The notes below the pieces were generated by a model. The model was not told the origin of the DNA and made no database searches. It saw nothing but the letters and a program-made list of their open reading frames with translations. Position numbers and translations under genes: made by a program. 34,925 nt of DNA from an uncultured Lachnospiraceae bacterium (GTDB lineage: Bacteria > Bacillota > Clostridia > Lachnospirales > Lachnospiraceae), in contig CANDMH010000008.1 in assembly GCA_947385785.1 (NCBI GenBank), positions 1-34,925 on the forward strand. Reading direction: 5' to 3'. Positions 24,030 through 32,303 of the stretch are shown here, one piece after another (positions within the stretch are counted from its first letter, which is position 1; each line of letters begins with the position of its first letter).

Positions 24030-25652
24030 GTGCGCCTGGGGCGAAAAAATCTGCTGTACAGCATGGTGCTGGCAGGCGTCATGATGTTATTTCTGGTGGG
24101 ATATTTTATCTGTATGCTGCCATCGCTTTATGTGGAACATGTGATGGAACAGAATCTGAAATCTGTCTATGAACAGCACAGGGCATATATGGAATCCGGC
24201 AGCTACGACGGTGTGCGGGTGAGAAATGTCACGGCCTGTTATTCGGTGGAGATTCCGCTGGAGGGAGACAGTATTTTAGTGACAGGCAAGGCATTTTCCG
24301 CGGAAATCATTCTGAAAGATAAACGGATTGCGGAGATTTTGGACAATTGCCGGAAGAAACTGGTCCGTGACAGCCTGGCGGATGGGGAGCGGCCGGAATG
24401 GGAGCTTGAACTGGCAGATGAAGTGGAGGCGCTGAGGGAGATATTGCAGGAGGCTGTGTCTGATTCCGGCTCATTTCCGTTGGAAGTCCGGCTGCAGTCT
24501 AACAGCGGGATTGAGGAAGAATTTTTTCATGAGTCAGTGAAGGTGCATACCTATTCGGGAGATTTGATGATTATGGAATCCAGCGTGGAGGATGCACATA
24601 ACCGATATGCGAACTATATTGCCGTGGAACAGACGGAAAACAGTATTGTTCTATCCTGTCTGCCGGTTGTGGCGCCGGATGTGGATGAAATCCGGCCGGT
24701 GGTGCTGCAGAGCCTTCCCATGCTGGGGGCAGTGATTCTGCTGTTGGTTCTCCTGTTTTCACAGATGTATTCCCGGGGAATTGTGGGGCCTATTCTGCGG
24801 CTGGCGCGGCATGCGGAGGAGATGGAGTATGCCCAAAACTGTGCTGTGAGGCGGTTGTCGGAGGAGTGGCCTGACAGGAAGGACGAGGTGCGGGAACTGG
24901 CCGATACACTGGATGATTTTTACCGGCAGATCAGGGAAAGCTATCAGGAGCTGGAAGAGAAGAACCGGGAGCTGGAGGAGGAAAACCGGCGTCAGGAAAT
25001 ATTTCTGCGCGCTTCTTCCCATCAGCTGAAAACGCCCATAGCGGCGGCACTTTTGCTGGTAGATGGCATGATGAATGAAGTCGGCCGGTACAGGGAGACG
25101 AAGGTATACCTGCCGAAAGTGAAGGAGCAGCTGCTTTCCATGCGGAAAATGGTGGAGGAGATTCTGTACCTGAATCACTGCGCGGAGAGCAAAGAACTGC
25201 AGCAGATGGATGTGGGCGTGCTGTTGACACAGCGGCTGCAGTCCTATCAGGTGGAGCTGGCGGACAGGGGGATTTCGGCTGCTGTTTCCGGAGCGGACAG
25301 TCTGTCATTGTACACGGATGAAATGATGATTACGCAGATTCTGGATAATCTTCTGTCAAATGCCGTGAAATATACGCCAAGGGGTGGAACTGTAAAAATA
25401 GAGCTTAAGGAGCGCAGCGAGGAAGGGAAAGCGGTAATACGAATCGAAAATACCAGTGAGCCGATAGAGGAAGAGCTGCTGCCGCATATCTTTGACCCCT
25501 TTGTCAGAGGCCGCCGCGAGGGCGCCTCTTGCCTGGACAGTCATGGGCTGGGGCTTTATATTGCTTCCTTTTATGCCAGAAAACTGGGCATTTCCATATC
25601 GGTGCAAAACGGAGAAAACTGTGTGATTGCTTTGCTGACATTCATGGAGTGA
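24030..25652 (+). CDS. membrane sensor histidine kinase
   Basis: A 540-aa kinase. Membrane segments are at about 9-31 and 222-243, separated by an extracytoplasmic sensor of about 190 residues. A coiled coil (SYQELEEKNRELEEENRRQEIF) precedes the H-box ASSHQLKTPIAA, with H331. The catalytic domain has LLSNAVKYTP, IENTSEPIEEELLPHIFDPFVRG and SHGLGLYIAS. The G1 box is weak (no DxGxG), so ATP binding may be altered or use a divergent loop. Start is GTG 24030 after GGAGG (7 nt); longer in-frame starts have no site. It pairs with the regulator at 23252 and stands before an ABC exporter, a common stress-response layout. Confidence 0.88.
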   Translation: MRLGRKNLLYSMVLAGVMMLFLVGYFICMLPSLYVEHVMEQNLKSVYEQHRAYMESGSYDGVRVRNVTACYSVEIPLEGDSILVTGKAFSAEIILKDKRIAEILDNCRKKLVRDSLADGERPEWELELADEVEALREILQEAVSDSGSFPLEVRLQSNSGIEEEFFHESVKVHTYSGDLMIMESSVEDAHNRYANYIAVEQTENSIVLSCLPVVAPDVDEIRPVVLQSLPMLGAVILLLVLLFSQMYSRGIVGPILRLARHAEEMEYAQNCAVRRLSEEWPDRKDEVRELADTLDDFYRQIRESYQELEEKNRELEEENRRQEIFLRASSHQLKTPIAAALLLVDGMMNEVGRYRETKVYLPKVKEQLLSMRKMVEEILYLNHCAESKELQQMDVGVLLTQRLQSYQVELADRGISAAVSGADSLSLYTDEMMITQILDNLLSNAVKYTPRGGTVKIELKERSEEGKAVIRIENTSEPIEEELLPHIFDPFVRGRREGASCLDSHGLGLYIASFYARKLGISISVQNGENCVIALLTFME

Positions 25653-25769
25653 AATCCGGTATCTGCCTTTTTCGGATCGCTTTGTGTCACCTGCATAAAA
25701 ACACCATCCTTTCTTCATACGAAATTCATACGGTTCTGATAAGATAAGAGTGGCGGCAGAAGTGCACGG

Positions 25770-25859
25770 CTGTGCAAATATTTTCGGTCGCAAGTATAGG
25801 GAAATGTCTACAAATAACGGCTGTAAGTCCGGAGGCAGCAGCTGTTTTCCGACAGTTCC
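25770..25859. repeat. joined family 2 and family 1 elements
   Basis: A family 2 30-bp copy (about 25769-25798, ending TCGCAAGTATA) directly abuts a compact family 1 element (25799-25859). The latter starts GGGAAATGTC and ends GACAGTTCC, with an inner CTGTAAGTCCGGAGG that matches 1949-1961. The remainder of the 229-nt gap shows no gene. Confidence 0.55.
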
Positions 25860-25881
25860 GAAATAAAGGAGTGATAGATTT

Positions 25882-26802
25882 ATGCTGTTATCCATTCAGA
25901 ATCTAACCGTGCGATACGGGGCGGATACGGTGCTCTCAATCCACTCGCCTGTTGAAATCGCAGAAGGCGACCGGGTGGGGGTGATTGGTTCCAACGGCGC
26001 GGGGAAAAGTACCCTGATCAAAAGCATCCTGGGGCTTGTACCATATCAGGGGATGATAAAAACGGGTTTAAAGCCGGAGCAGATGGCAGTCCATATGCAG
26101 TTTAACGAGTATACGGATTCCATGCCGGTAAAGTATATCATGGAAGCTATATTGGGCACAAAGATTTCCAGGGACAGGAAACTTCAGGAGCTGATTTCCT
26201 TTTTTGAGTTCGAAGACTGCCTGCGTAAAAAATATACAAAGCTTTCAGGAGGGCAGAAGCAGCGTTTTACCATTATTCTGGTCATGATGCAGAATGCGGC
26301 GCTCACTTTTTATGATGAAGTAACCTCGGGGCTGGATTTTGAGACACGTCAGAAGCTGGTGGAAAAGCTGGTGGAGTGGTACCAGGGGAAGGATGCCAGT
26401 TTCCTGATGGTCTCTCATTATTATGAAGAACTGGACCAGCTGGCGGATAAGCTGCTGATTCTGGATAATGGGCAGGTCATCGACTATGGCGGGCGTGAGG
26501 AATTGTTTCGCAGGTACTGCGGAAGGGCAGTGATTATAACGGGCAATACGGAAAGAAACATGACACTTCTGTCAGGTTTTGAAAAGCTTGCTTCGCCGGC
26601 CCATTTGATTGCCCTGTCCTGTGAGAGTGAGGAGAAGGAGAACCGGATTGTCAGACTGCTGCTGGAACATGATATCAATTATAAACGCAGCAATAATGAC
26701 ATTGAAATGCTGTATATCAATGCGAAAGCCAGGGCGGACAAGGCCGGCAGGGAAGCGGGCGGAATGCCCGGGAGCGGCGGAAAGGAGAACCATGCAAAAT
26801 AA
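25882..26802 (+). CDS. ABC-2 transporter ATP-binding protein
   Basis: A 306-aa cytosolic ATPase. Walker A GSNGAGKST (G36-T44), Q-loop about residue 73 (HMQFNEYT), signature LSGGQKQR (L121), Walker B LTFYDEVTSGLD, and switch histidine in MVSHYYEE. The C-terminal 80 residues are the extra domain of ABC-2 exporters of the drug or antibiotic-peptide type. AAGGAG stands about 10 nt before the ATG. Its last 11 bases overlap the next gene's start, showing coupling with the permease. Likely controlled by the upstream two-component system. Substrate unknown. Confidence 0.9.
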   Translation: MLLSIQNLTVRYGADTVLSIHSPVEIAEGDRVGVIGSNGAGKSTLIKSILGLVPYQGMIKTGLKPEQMAVHMQFNEYTDSMPVKYIMEAILGTKISRDRKLQELISFFEFEDCLRKKYTKLSGGQKQRFTIILVMMQNAALTFYDEVTSGLDFETRQKLVEKLVEWYQGKDASFLMVSHYYEELDQLADKLLILDNGQVIDYGGREELFRRYCGRAVIITGNTERNMTLLSGFEKLASPAHLIALSCESEEKENRIVRLLLEHDINYKRSNNDIEMLYINAKARADKAGREAGGMPGSGGKENHAK

Positions 26803-27580
26803 CAGTAAGAAGAAAAGACTGATATCCGGGCAGATGCTGCTTTTTGAATTCCGCAATGTCATTGGAAATCCCTATGTGCACATATTCGGAGTGGGCATGC
26901 CTGTACTGATGATGATCATTATCACCCGCGCTGTGGCGGGGGAGATGCCGGAAGGACCGATACTTTCGGCCGCAATGACGAGTATCTTTCTGGGGATTGG
27001 CGCGCTGATTCCCATGGCGACCATATTTATGGGGTATGGCGTGTCTCATGCCCAGGAGCTGGAAAAGGGGATTCCGCAGAGGCTGGAATTATTTGGGATT
27101 AAGATCAGCGTTACCCTTTGTAACCGGATTCTTTCGGAAATGCTCTTTATGATCATTGCATTCGTTATTTATTTCGCGGCGGGATATGGATTCGCGGAAG
27201 TGGAGCCGCCGACAGTGTCGGGAGTTATACTGTATTTGCTTTGCATTCTGGTGCTCAGCATGATTTTGTTCTGCCTTGCCCATGCGATTTCCTCACTGAT
27301 AAAGAAGTTCGGGGCAACTTACTGTGTGACAATGATACTGTATTTTGTACAGATGATACTGGGAGGCATGATGGGTATCAGCTATGACAATATGCCGTCT
27401 CCCATGCAGGCGGTGGCAAAGCTGCTGCCGGTTACTTATATCAACCGGGATTTTGGTACGGTGTGGAAAGGGGAACATTATAATTTCGGCCCCATGGTGC
27501 AGTCTTATCTGCTGATGGGGGCGGCAGCGGGAATTTTGCTGTTCGTGACGCTTCGGAAGGAGCGGAGAGAACTGCATTGA
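26792..27580 (+). CDS. ABC-2 type permease
   Basis: A 262-aa membrane protein, partner of the ATPase. Six membrane segments are visible, at about 30-50 (IFGVGMPVLMMIIITRAV), 62-85, 110-135, 145-168, 178-200 and 235-256. AAAGGAG precedes the ATG inside the end of the ATPase gene. The long open frame before this ATG is not conserved sequence, because it is out of frame with the ATPase protein. It ends 23 nt before comEC. Export of a small molecule or peptide is inferred. Confidence 0.87.
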   Translation: MQNNSKKKRLISGQMLLFEFRNVIGNPYVHIFGVGMPVLMMIIITRAVAGEMPEGPILSAAMTSIFLGIGALIPMATIFMGYGVSHAQELEKGIPQRLELFGIKISVTLCNRILSEMLFMIIAFVIYFAAGYGFAEVEPPTVSGVILYLLCILVLSMILFCLAHAISSLIKKFGATYCVTMILYFVQMILGGMMGISYDNMPSPMQAVAKLLPVTYINRDFGTVWKGEHYNFGPMVQSYLLMGAAAGILLFVTLRKERRELH

Positions 27581-27603
27581 GCCTGAGAGAAAGGGGGAAT
27601 TGC

Positions 27604-30258
27604 ATGAGGCGTCCATTATTTGCGGCCGCCCTGTTCCTGGTGATGATTGCCGCCTTCCGGTTAAAAGCCGGATGGGCGGAAGAAGCGCCGTATGGTTATA
27701 TCAGCGCAAATCAGCTGGAAACAGGAGGGGAATATCTGATTGCCGGACAGGTATATCAGAAAAACGAGACATCTGTTTATCTCAAGTCAGTCATTTTATC
27801 AGAATCAAATGCCCTTGGGCAAAACGCTCATGGGCAGTCATCCGCGGATTCGCGGCATGTAAATCATATTCAGGATACCGGTAAGATTCAGGAAAATATC
27901 ATATGTGAGACAGAAGAGGCGCAGAAAATTCCCCTGGGGAGCTTTCTGGCAGTCAGGGGACAGTTTTCGGCTTATTCCCATGCCACCAATCCCGGGGAAT
28001 TTGACGCGGCAGTGTATTACAGAACCCTGGAGGTCGGAGGAAAGCTCAGGAAGGCAGTTGTCCTGGCAAGGGGCGAGGAATACTGGCATGTCAGGGAGTG
28101 GCTGTACGGACTGAAATGCCGTTTGAAAGAGCGGCTGTACCGGATTTTCCCGGAGAAAGAGGCGGCAGTGATGAGCGCGCTGCTTTTGGGGGATAAGAGC
28201 GAGCTGGACAGTGATTTGAAGGAGCTGTATAAACGAAACGGAGTTTTGCACATCCTTTCCATATCCTCACTGCATATTACAATCATTGGAATGAGTATTT
28301 ACAGACTGCTGCGCAGGACCGGACTGCCGATTGCGCCCTGTGCGCTGGCGGGAAGCGTAATCCTGATTTTGTATGGATGCATGACGGGCTTCAGCGTATC
28401 GGCCTGCCGTGCCATCGGGATGTACCTGATCAAGATGGGGGCGGAAGTCGCAGGGAGGACTTATGATATGCTGACGGCGCTTGGAGTGATGGGGGCATTG
28501 ATGGTGCTGCGCAATCCTTTTTATCTGCAAAACAGCGGCTTTCTGCTTTCCTTTACTTCTGTGCTGGGGATTGGAGTGGTATATCCTGCACTGGAGCCGC
28601 AGCTGCCTCACGGAAGCGCGAAAAAGGCGCCCAGGGGCAGGGCAGATTCTGGGCTTCCGTCTGCCGGGTGGGTTGGCGGCAGGGTGCGGGAGATACTGGC
28701 ATCTGCGGCGGAAAATGGACAGAACCTGGGAAAATCTCTGGTGCAGTCATTCTTTGCCAGTCTGTCCATCACACTGACGACGCTTCCGGTGCAGCTCTGG
28801 TTCTATTATGAAATTCCTGTTTATTCTGTAGTGCTGAACCTCTTTGTAATTCCTTTTCTGAAACCAATGATGATTACGGGGCTGCTGGCAATGCTTGTGC
28901 CCGGACTGGGCTGGCTGGGATTTGCTGACCGGATGATTTTGGGCGGTTATGAGTTTATATGCGGCTGCTTTGACCGATTTCCTTTCCATACCTGGAATCC
29001 GGGGTGTCCCGGGATCTGGCAGATTGTGATTTATTACCTGCTTTTGTGCGGGGGCGCAGGCATTCGACTGGCGGCTTTAAACGGGAACGGAAGTACCGAA
29101 AACGAAAGAATCGAAAGCAGAAGAACTGGGAACGGAGGAATTGAAAACAGAAGAACCGGGAACGGGGGAATCGAAAACAGAAGAACCGGAAGCGTAAGAA
29201 TCGAAAATGGAAGAATCGGGAACGGAAGAATCGAAAACGGAAGAACCGGGAATGGAAGAATCGAAAACAGTAGCACCGGAAACGACCGGAAAAGAGACGG
29301 CAGATTGAGAAATGGAGCCAGGAGCGGCGCCGCAGTTATGCTTGCGCTTGCCGTGGCGCTGTTCGCTGTCCGCCCACCGGCAGAAAACAGAGTTACTTTT
29401 CTGGATGTGGGTCAGGGAGACGGCATTCTGCTGCAGACTGCTTCCGGACAGGTCTATCTCTTTGACTGCGGGAGCAGCAGCCGTAAGAATGTCGGCAGAT
29501 ACATTCTGATTCCCTGCCTGAAATACAATGGTATTCATACCATTGACGCGGTCTTCCTTTCCCATCCGGACGCGGATCATGTCAACGGCGCAGTGGAGCT
29601 TCTGGGCATGGCGGGAGAAAACAATATTACGGTCAGTCAGCTGCTGCTGCCTGCTATCGAGGAAAGCGCCAGGGAGGAGCAGCTGGGAGAACTGGTGAGA
29701 GCGGCCGCAGAGGCGGCGCAGAGAGAGCCTGTTCCCGTAGGCTATCTTTCCGCGGGAGACAGATGGGAATGCGCCAGCGCGGCATTTACCTGCCTGCATC
29801 CGGGGAATGGCTTCAGCGCGGCGGATGCCAATGCTTATTCGGAATGCTTTCTGGTGGAATTTTCGGAAGGAAAAAGCGGAGGACGGCAGGGCGGCGGGAC
29901 GGGCGGCCAGGGCTGGACTTTGCTTCTGACAGGGGATGTGCAGGAGAAGGGGGAGGAAGCATTTTTCCGGGAGATCCAGGAAAGGGGAATCGGCGGAATT
30001 ACTGTTCTGAAGGCGGCGCATCACGGTTCCCGCAATTCCACACCGGAGGAACTGCTTCATCAGCTGCAGCCGCTCCTGACGGTGATTTCCAGCGGCCGGG
30101 ACAACCGTTACGGGCATCCCCATGCGGAGCTTCTGGAGCGCCTGGAGGCGTCCGGAACTGTCATTGTGCAGACTGCGCAGTCCGGGGCGGTTACGGTTAC
30201 CTGGCAGGACGGCGGCCTGAAGGTTTCCGGTGCGGCTGACATTACGCAGGGCCGTTAG
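27604..30258 (+). CDS. comEC: DNA internalisation channel ComEC/Rec2
   Basis: An 884-aa polytopic protein that carries single-stranded DNA through the membrane. It has a short N-terminal helix, an OB-like DUF4131 segment (about 28-150), the Competence domain (about 190-480) with many membrane helices, and a C-terminal metallo-beta-lactamase fold (about 600-870). Metal motifs are intact: FLDVGQGDGIL, SHPDADH (H654, D656, D658, H659), LLTGDV and KAAHHGSRNS. The usual competence motif AISGLH appears as SISSLH, with serine for glycine. A 30-bp repeat codes a basic, asparagine-rich linker (about 493-566) between the two halves. Start ATG 27604 follows GGGGG at about 7 nt; the TTG at 27577 is too early. 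Last gene of the co-directional run. Confidence 0.9.
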   Translation: MRRPLFAAALFLVMIAAFRLKAGWAEEAPYGYISANQLETGGEYLIAGQVYQKNETSVYLKSVILSESNALGQNAHGQSSADSRHVNHIQDTGKIQENIICETEEAQKIPLGSFLAVRGQFSAYSHATNPGEFDAAVYYRTLEVGGKLRKAVVLARGEEYWHVREWLYGLKCRLKERLYRIFPEKEAAVMSALLLGDKSELDSDLKELYKRNGVLHILSISSLHITIIGMSIYRLLRRTGLPIAPCALAGSVILILYGCMTGFSVSACRAIGMYLIKMGAEVAGRTYDMLTALGVMGALMVLRNPFYLQNSGFLLSFTSVLGIGVVYPALEPQLPHGSAKKAPRGRADSGLPSAGWVGGRVREILASAAENGQNLGKSLVQSFFASLSITLTTLPVQLWFYYEIPVYSVVLNLFVIPFLKPMMITGLLAMLVPGLGWLGFADRMILGGYEFICGCFDRFPFHTWNPGCPGIWQIVIYYLLLCGGAGIRLAALNGNGSTENERIESRRTGNGGIENRRTGNGGIENRRTGSVRIENGRIGNGRIENGRTGNGRIENSSTGNDRKRDGRLRNGARSGAAVMLALAVALFAVRPPAENRVTFLDVGQGDGILLQTASGQVYLFDCGSSSRKNVGRYILIPCLKYNGIHTIDAVFLSHPDADHVNGAVELLGMAGENNITVSQLLLPAIEESAREEQLGELVRAAAEAAQREPVPVGYLSAGDRWECASAAFTCLHPGNGFSAADANAYSECFLVEFSEGKSGGRQGGGTGGQGWTLLLTGDVQEKGEEAFFREIQERGIGGITVLKAAHHGSRNSTPEELLHQLQPLLTVISSGRDNRYGHPHAELLERLEASGTVIVQTAQSGAVTVTWQDGGLKVSGAADITQGR
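29081..29300 (+). repeat. 30-bp coding minisatellite inside comEC
   Basis: Units start at exactly 30-bp steps: 29101, 29131, 29161, 29191, 29221, 29251, with a decayed unit at 29281. Half-units of about 15 bp (GGAAGAACCGGGAAC and GGAAGAATCGAAAAC) alternate. It encodes a 10-residue repeat of the pattern IENRRTGNGG. Being a multiple of 3 it keeps the reading frame. It sits between membrane and beta-lactamase domains. Confidence 0.85.
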
Positions 30259-30301
30259 CTGGTATTGCCCAGGCATGCTGATGACAGGGCAGCGCTGGTA
30301 C

Positions 30302-30403
30302 TATACTCGTGAACGCATTTAATTGCCGATTTCTGTTTTACATGACAGAAGCGCTCACTCGTTATACAATTTCAACTGGCAAATGTTTTTGACCGTGAGT
30401 ATA
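30302..30403. repeat. family 2 palindromic element (inverted copy)
   Basis: TATACTCGTGAACGCATTT (30302-30320) and GCGCTCACTCGTTATA (30351-30366) bracket the element. The reverse complement matches the copy at 16399-16464 at both ends. It continues into AACTGGCAAATG to GTGAGTATA (30374-30403). It fills much of the 278-nt gap after comEC. Confidence 0.6.
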
Positions 30404-30449
30404 TATTAGCATAAGAACGGGGGTTGCGCAAGCACAGCGCCTGTTTTGC

Positions 30450-30479
30450 TTGTAAACAGATAAGAGGTTGTGATATACT
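30450..30479 (+). promoter_or_regulatory. promoter of the AAA-ATPase/DUF1703 gene
   Basis: TTGTAA (30450-30455), 18 nt, TATACT (30474-30479). The expected leader is about 50 nt, with AAAGGAGG close to the ATG at 30537. Confidence 0.45.
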
Positions 30480-30536
30480 GAATGCATCACAGGTTCACAC
30501 ACTGTTTCCATGGTATGAGGAAAGGAGGACTGCCAT

Positions 30537-32237
30537 ATGCCGGAAAGAAAAAAGGCGCTTCCGGTGGGAATTGAGTTTTTCCAGGATTTTAAATCGGATT
30601 ATTACTATGTGGATAAGACGGCGTTTATCGCTGAACTCATAAGGACGAAAGGAGCCGTAAATCTTTTCACCAGGCCCCGGCGCTTTGGGAAAAGCCTGAA
30701 TATGAACATGTTCAAATGCTTCTTTGAGATCGGGGCGGACGTCTCCCTGTTCGAAGGGCTGGCTATTTCCCGGGAGAGGGAGCTGTGTGAGCAGCATATG
30801 GGGAAATACCCGGTCATATCCCTCAGTTTAAAGGATGTGGAGGGCGGGAATTATGAAGGTGCGTTAAAAATGATGTCGGGGATTATGAAACAGGAAGCCC
30901 GCAGGCATCAGTATCTTCTGGACAGCAGCAGACTTTCGGAGATAGACAAGGAATTTCTGAAAGAGCTTTATTCTCCCCGGTCAGGGGAGGATACTCTGAA
31001 AAGCAGCCTGAACCTGCTTTCAGAACTGCTTTGCAGGCACTATGGCCGCCGTGCGGTGATCCTGATTGACGAATATGATGTGCCGCTGGACAAGGCTTAT
31101 CAGAGAGGTTATTATGCAGAGATGGTCAATCTGCTCCGCTCCTTCCTTAGTAGGGCGCTTAAAACAAATGAAAATCTCGAATTCGCGGTGCTCACCGGAT
31201 GTCTGCGTATTGCAAGAGAAAGTATTTTTACGGGCCTGAACAACTTCAAGGTCCGCTCCATATCCGATGAACAATGCGCGGAATATTTTGGCTTCACGGA
31301 CGGCGAAGTGAAGGAGATGCTGCGGTACTACGGTGTGGAAAACCGTTTTCCGGATATGAAGGAATGGTATGACGGCTATCATTTCGGGGATGTGGACGTC
31401 TACTGCCCCTGGGACGTAATCAATCAGTGCGACCTGCTGACAGTGTCAAAGGATGCCCCCATGAGGCCGCACTGGGAGAACAGCAGCAGTAATGCCATCG
31501 TCAGGGATATCCTTGAGGAGGCCACGGAGGCCACCAAAGCGGAGATAGAGGCGCTGATCTCCGGCGAAGCGGTGGAGAAGGAAATCATCCCGGAACTGAC
31601 ATACACCGACCTTGACAATGAGGACAGGGGAATTCGCCAGACATATCTGTGGAGCATCCTTTACTCCACGGGATATCTCACCGACGCCGGAAAGCCGGAG
31701 GGAAGGATTCATAAGCTGGTGATTCCGAATAAGGAAATCCGCGGAATTTACGAGGACAGGATACGCTCATGGTTTCGCGTGAAGGCAACGGGTGACAGGG
31801 AGCGGTGGGAACGGTTCTGCACGGCAGTCAAAACGGGCGACGCTGTAACCGTGCAGGAGCTGTTCGGCGCGTTCCTGGCAGAGTCCATCAGCATCCGTGA
31901 CACGGCAGTGAAAAAGGAGAAGAAGGAGAATTTCTACCACGGCATATTCCTGGGCCTGCTGAGGGCAGAGGGCAGCTGGATCGTAAAATCCAACGCCGAG
32001 TCCGGGACGGGCTACTCCGACATCCTTCTCATTGCCCCCCGCGAGAAAACCGGCTGTGTCATCGAAGTGAAATATGCGGAAAAAGGCGCTTTTGACGCGG
32101 CATGCCGTGAGGCCATGGAGCAGATCGAAACCCATGAATATACCCGGTTTCTGAAAGACGAAGGCATGGAGACGATCCATAAGTACGGCCTGGCCTGCTT
32201 CCGGAAGACCTGCCGGGTGGCGTATGAGAAAGAATAG
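30537..32237 (+). CDS. AAA-ATPase-like protein with C-terminal PD-(D/E)XK nuclease domain (DUF1703)
   Basis: A 566-aa cytosolic protein. The N-terminal AAA-like domain (about 1-330) has the unusual P-loop TRPRRFGKSL (K52), Walker B VILIDEYDVPLDKA (D178, E179) and a sensor region EFAVLTGCLRIARES. The C-terminal nuclease-like domain (about 460-550) has YSDILLIAP with D495 and VIEVKYA (E510, K512), the D...ExK signature. AAGGAGG precedes the ATG at 8 nt. Such genes are common and multi-copy in gut Firmicutes and Bacteroidetes. Biological role is unknown; a link to mobile or defence functions is only suspected. It stands before an AraC regulator with 66 nt between. Confidence 0.82.
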   Translation: MPERKKALPVGIEFFQDFKSDYYYVDKTAFIAELIRTKGAVNLFTRPRRFGKSLNMNMFKCFFEIGADVSLFEGLAISRERELCEQHMGKYPVISLSLKDVEGGNYEGALKMMSGIMKQEARRHQYLLDSSRLSEIDKEFLKELYSPRSGEDTLKSSLNLLSELLCRHYGRRAVILIDEYDVPLDKAYQRGYYAEMVNLLRSFLSRALKTNENLEFAVLTGCLRIARESIFTGLNNFKVRSISDEQCAEYFGFTDGEVKEMLRYYGVENRFPDMKEWYDGYHFGDVDVYCPWDVINQCDLLTVSKDAPMRPHWENSSSNAIVRDILEEATEATKAEIEALISGEAVEKEIIPELTYTDLDNEDRGIRQTYLWSILYSTGYLTDAGKPEGRIHKLVIPNKEIRGIYEDRIRSWFRVKATGDRERWERFCTAVKTGDAVTVQELFGAFLAESISIRDTAVKKEKKENFYHGIFLGLLRAEGSWIVKSNAESGTGYSDILLIAPREKTGCVIEVKYAEKGAFDAACREAMEQIETHEYTRFLKDEGMETIHKYGLACFRKTCRVAYEKE

Positions 32238-32303
32238 CAGTATCCGCAGCGGCTTCCCGGCTCTGAAAGGAATGTGCGCAGCCAGGAAGGAGGTCAGGAC
32301 GCC

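Noticed and set aside
29034..29276. Minus-strand hydrophobic frame (repeats of ILPFPVLPFS)
   Set aside because: Antisense shadow of the comEC linker array; no ribosome site.
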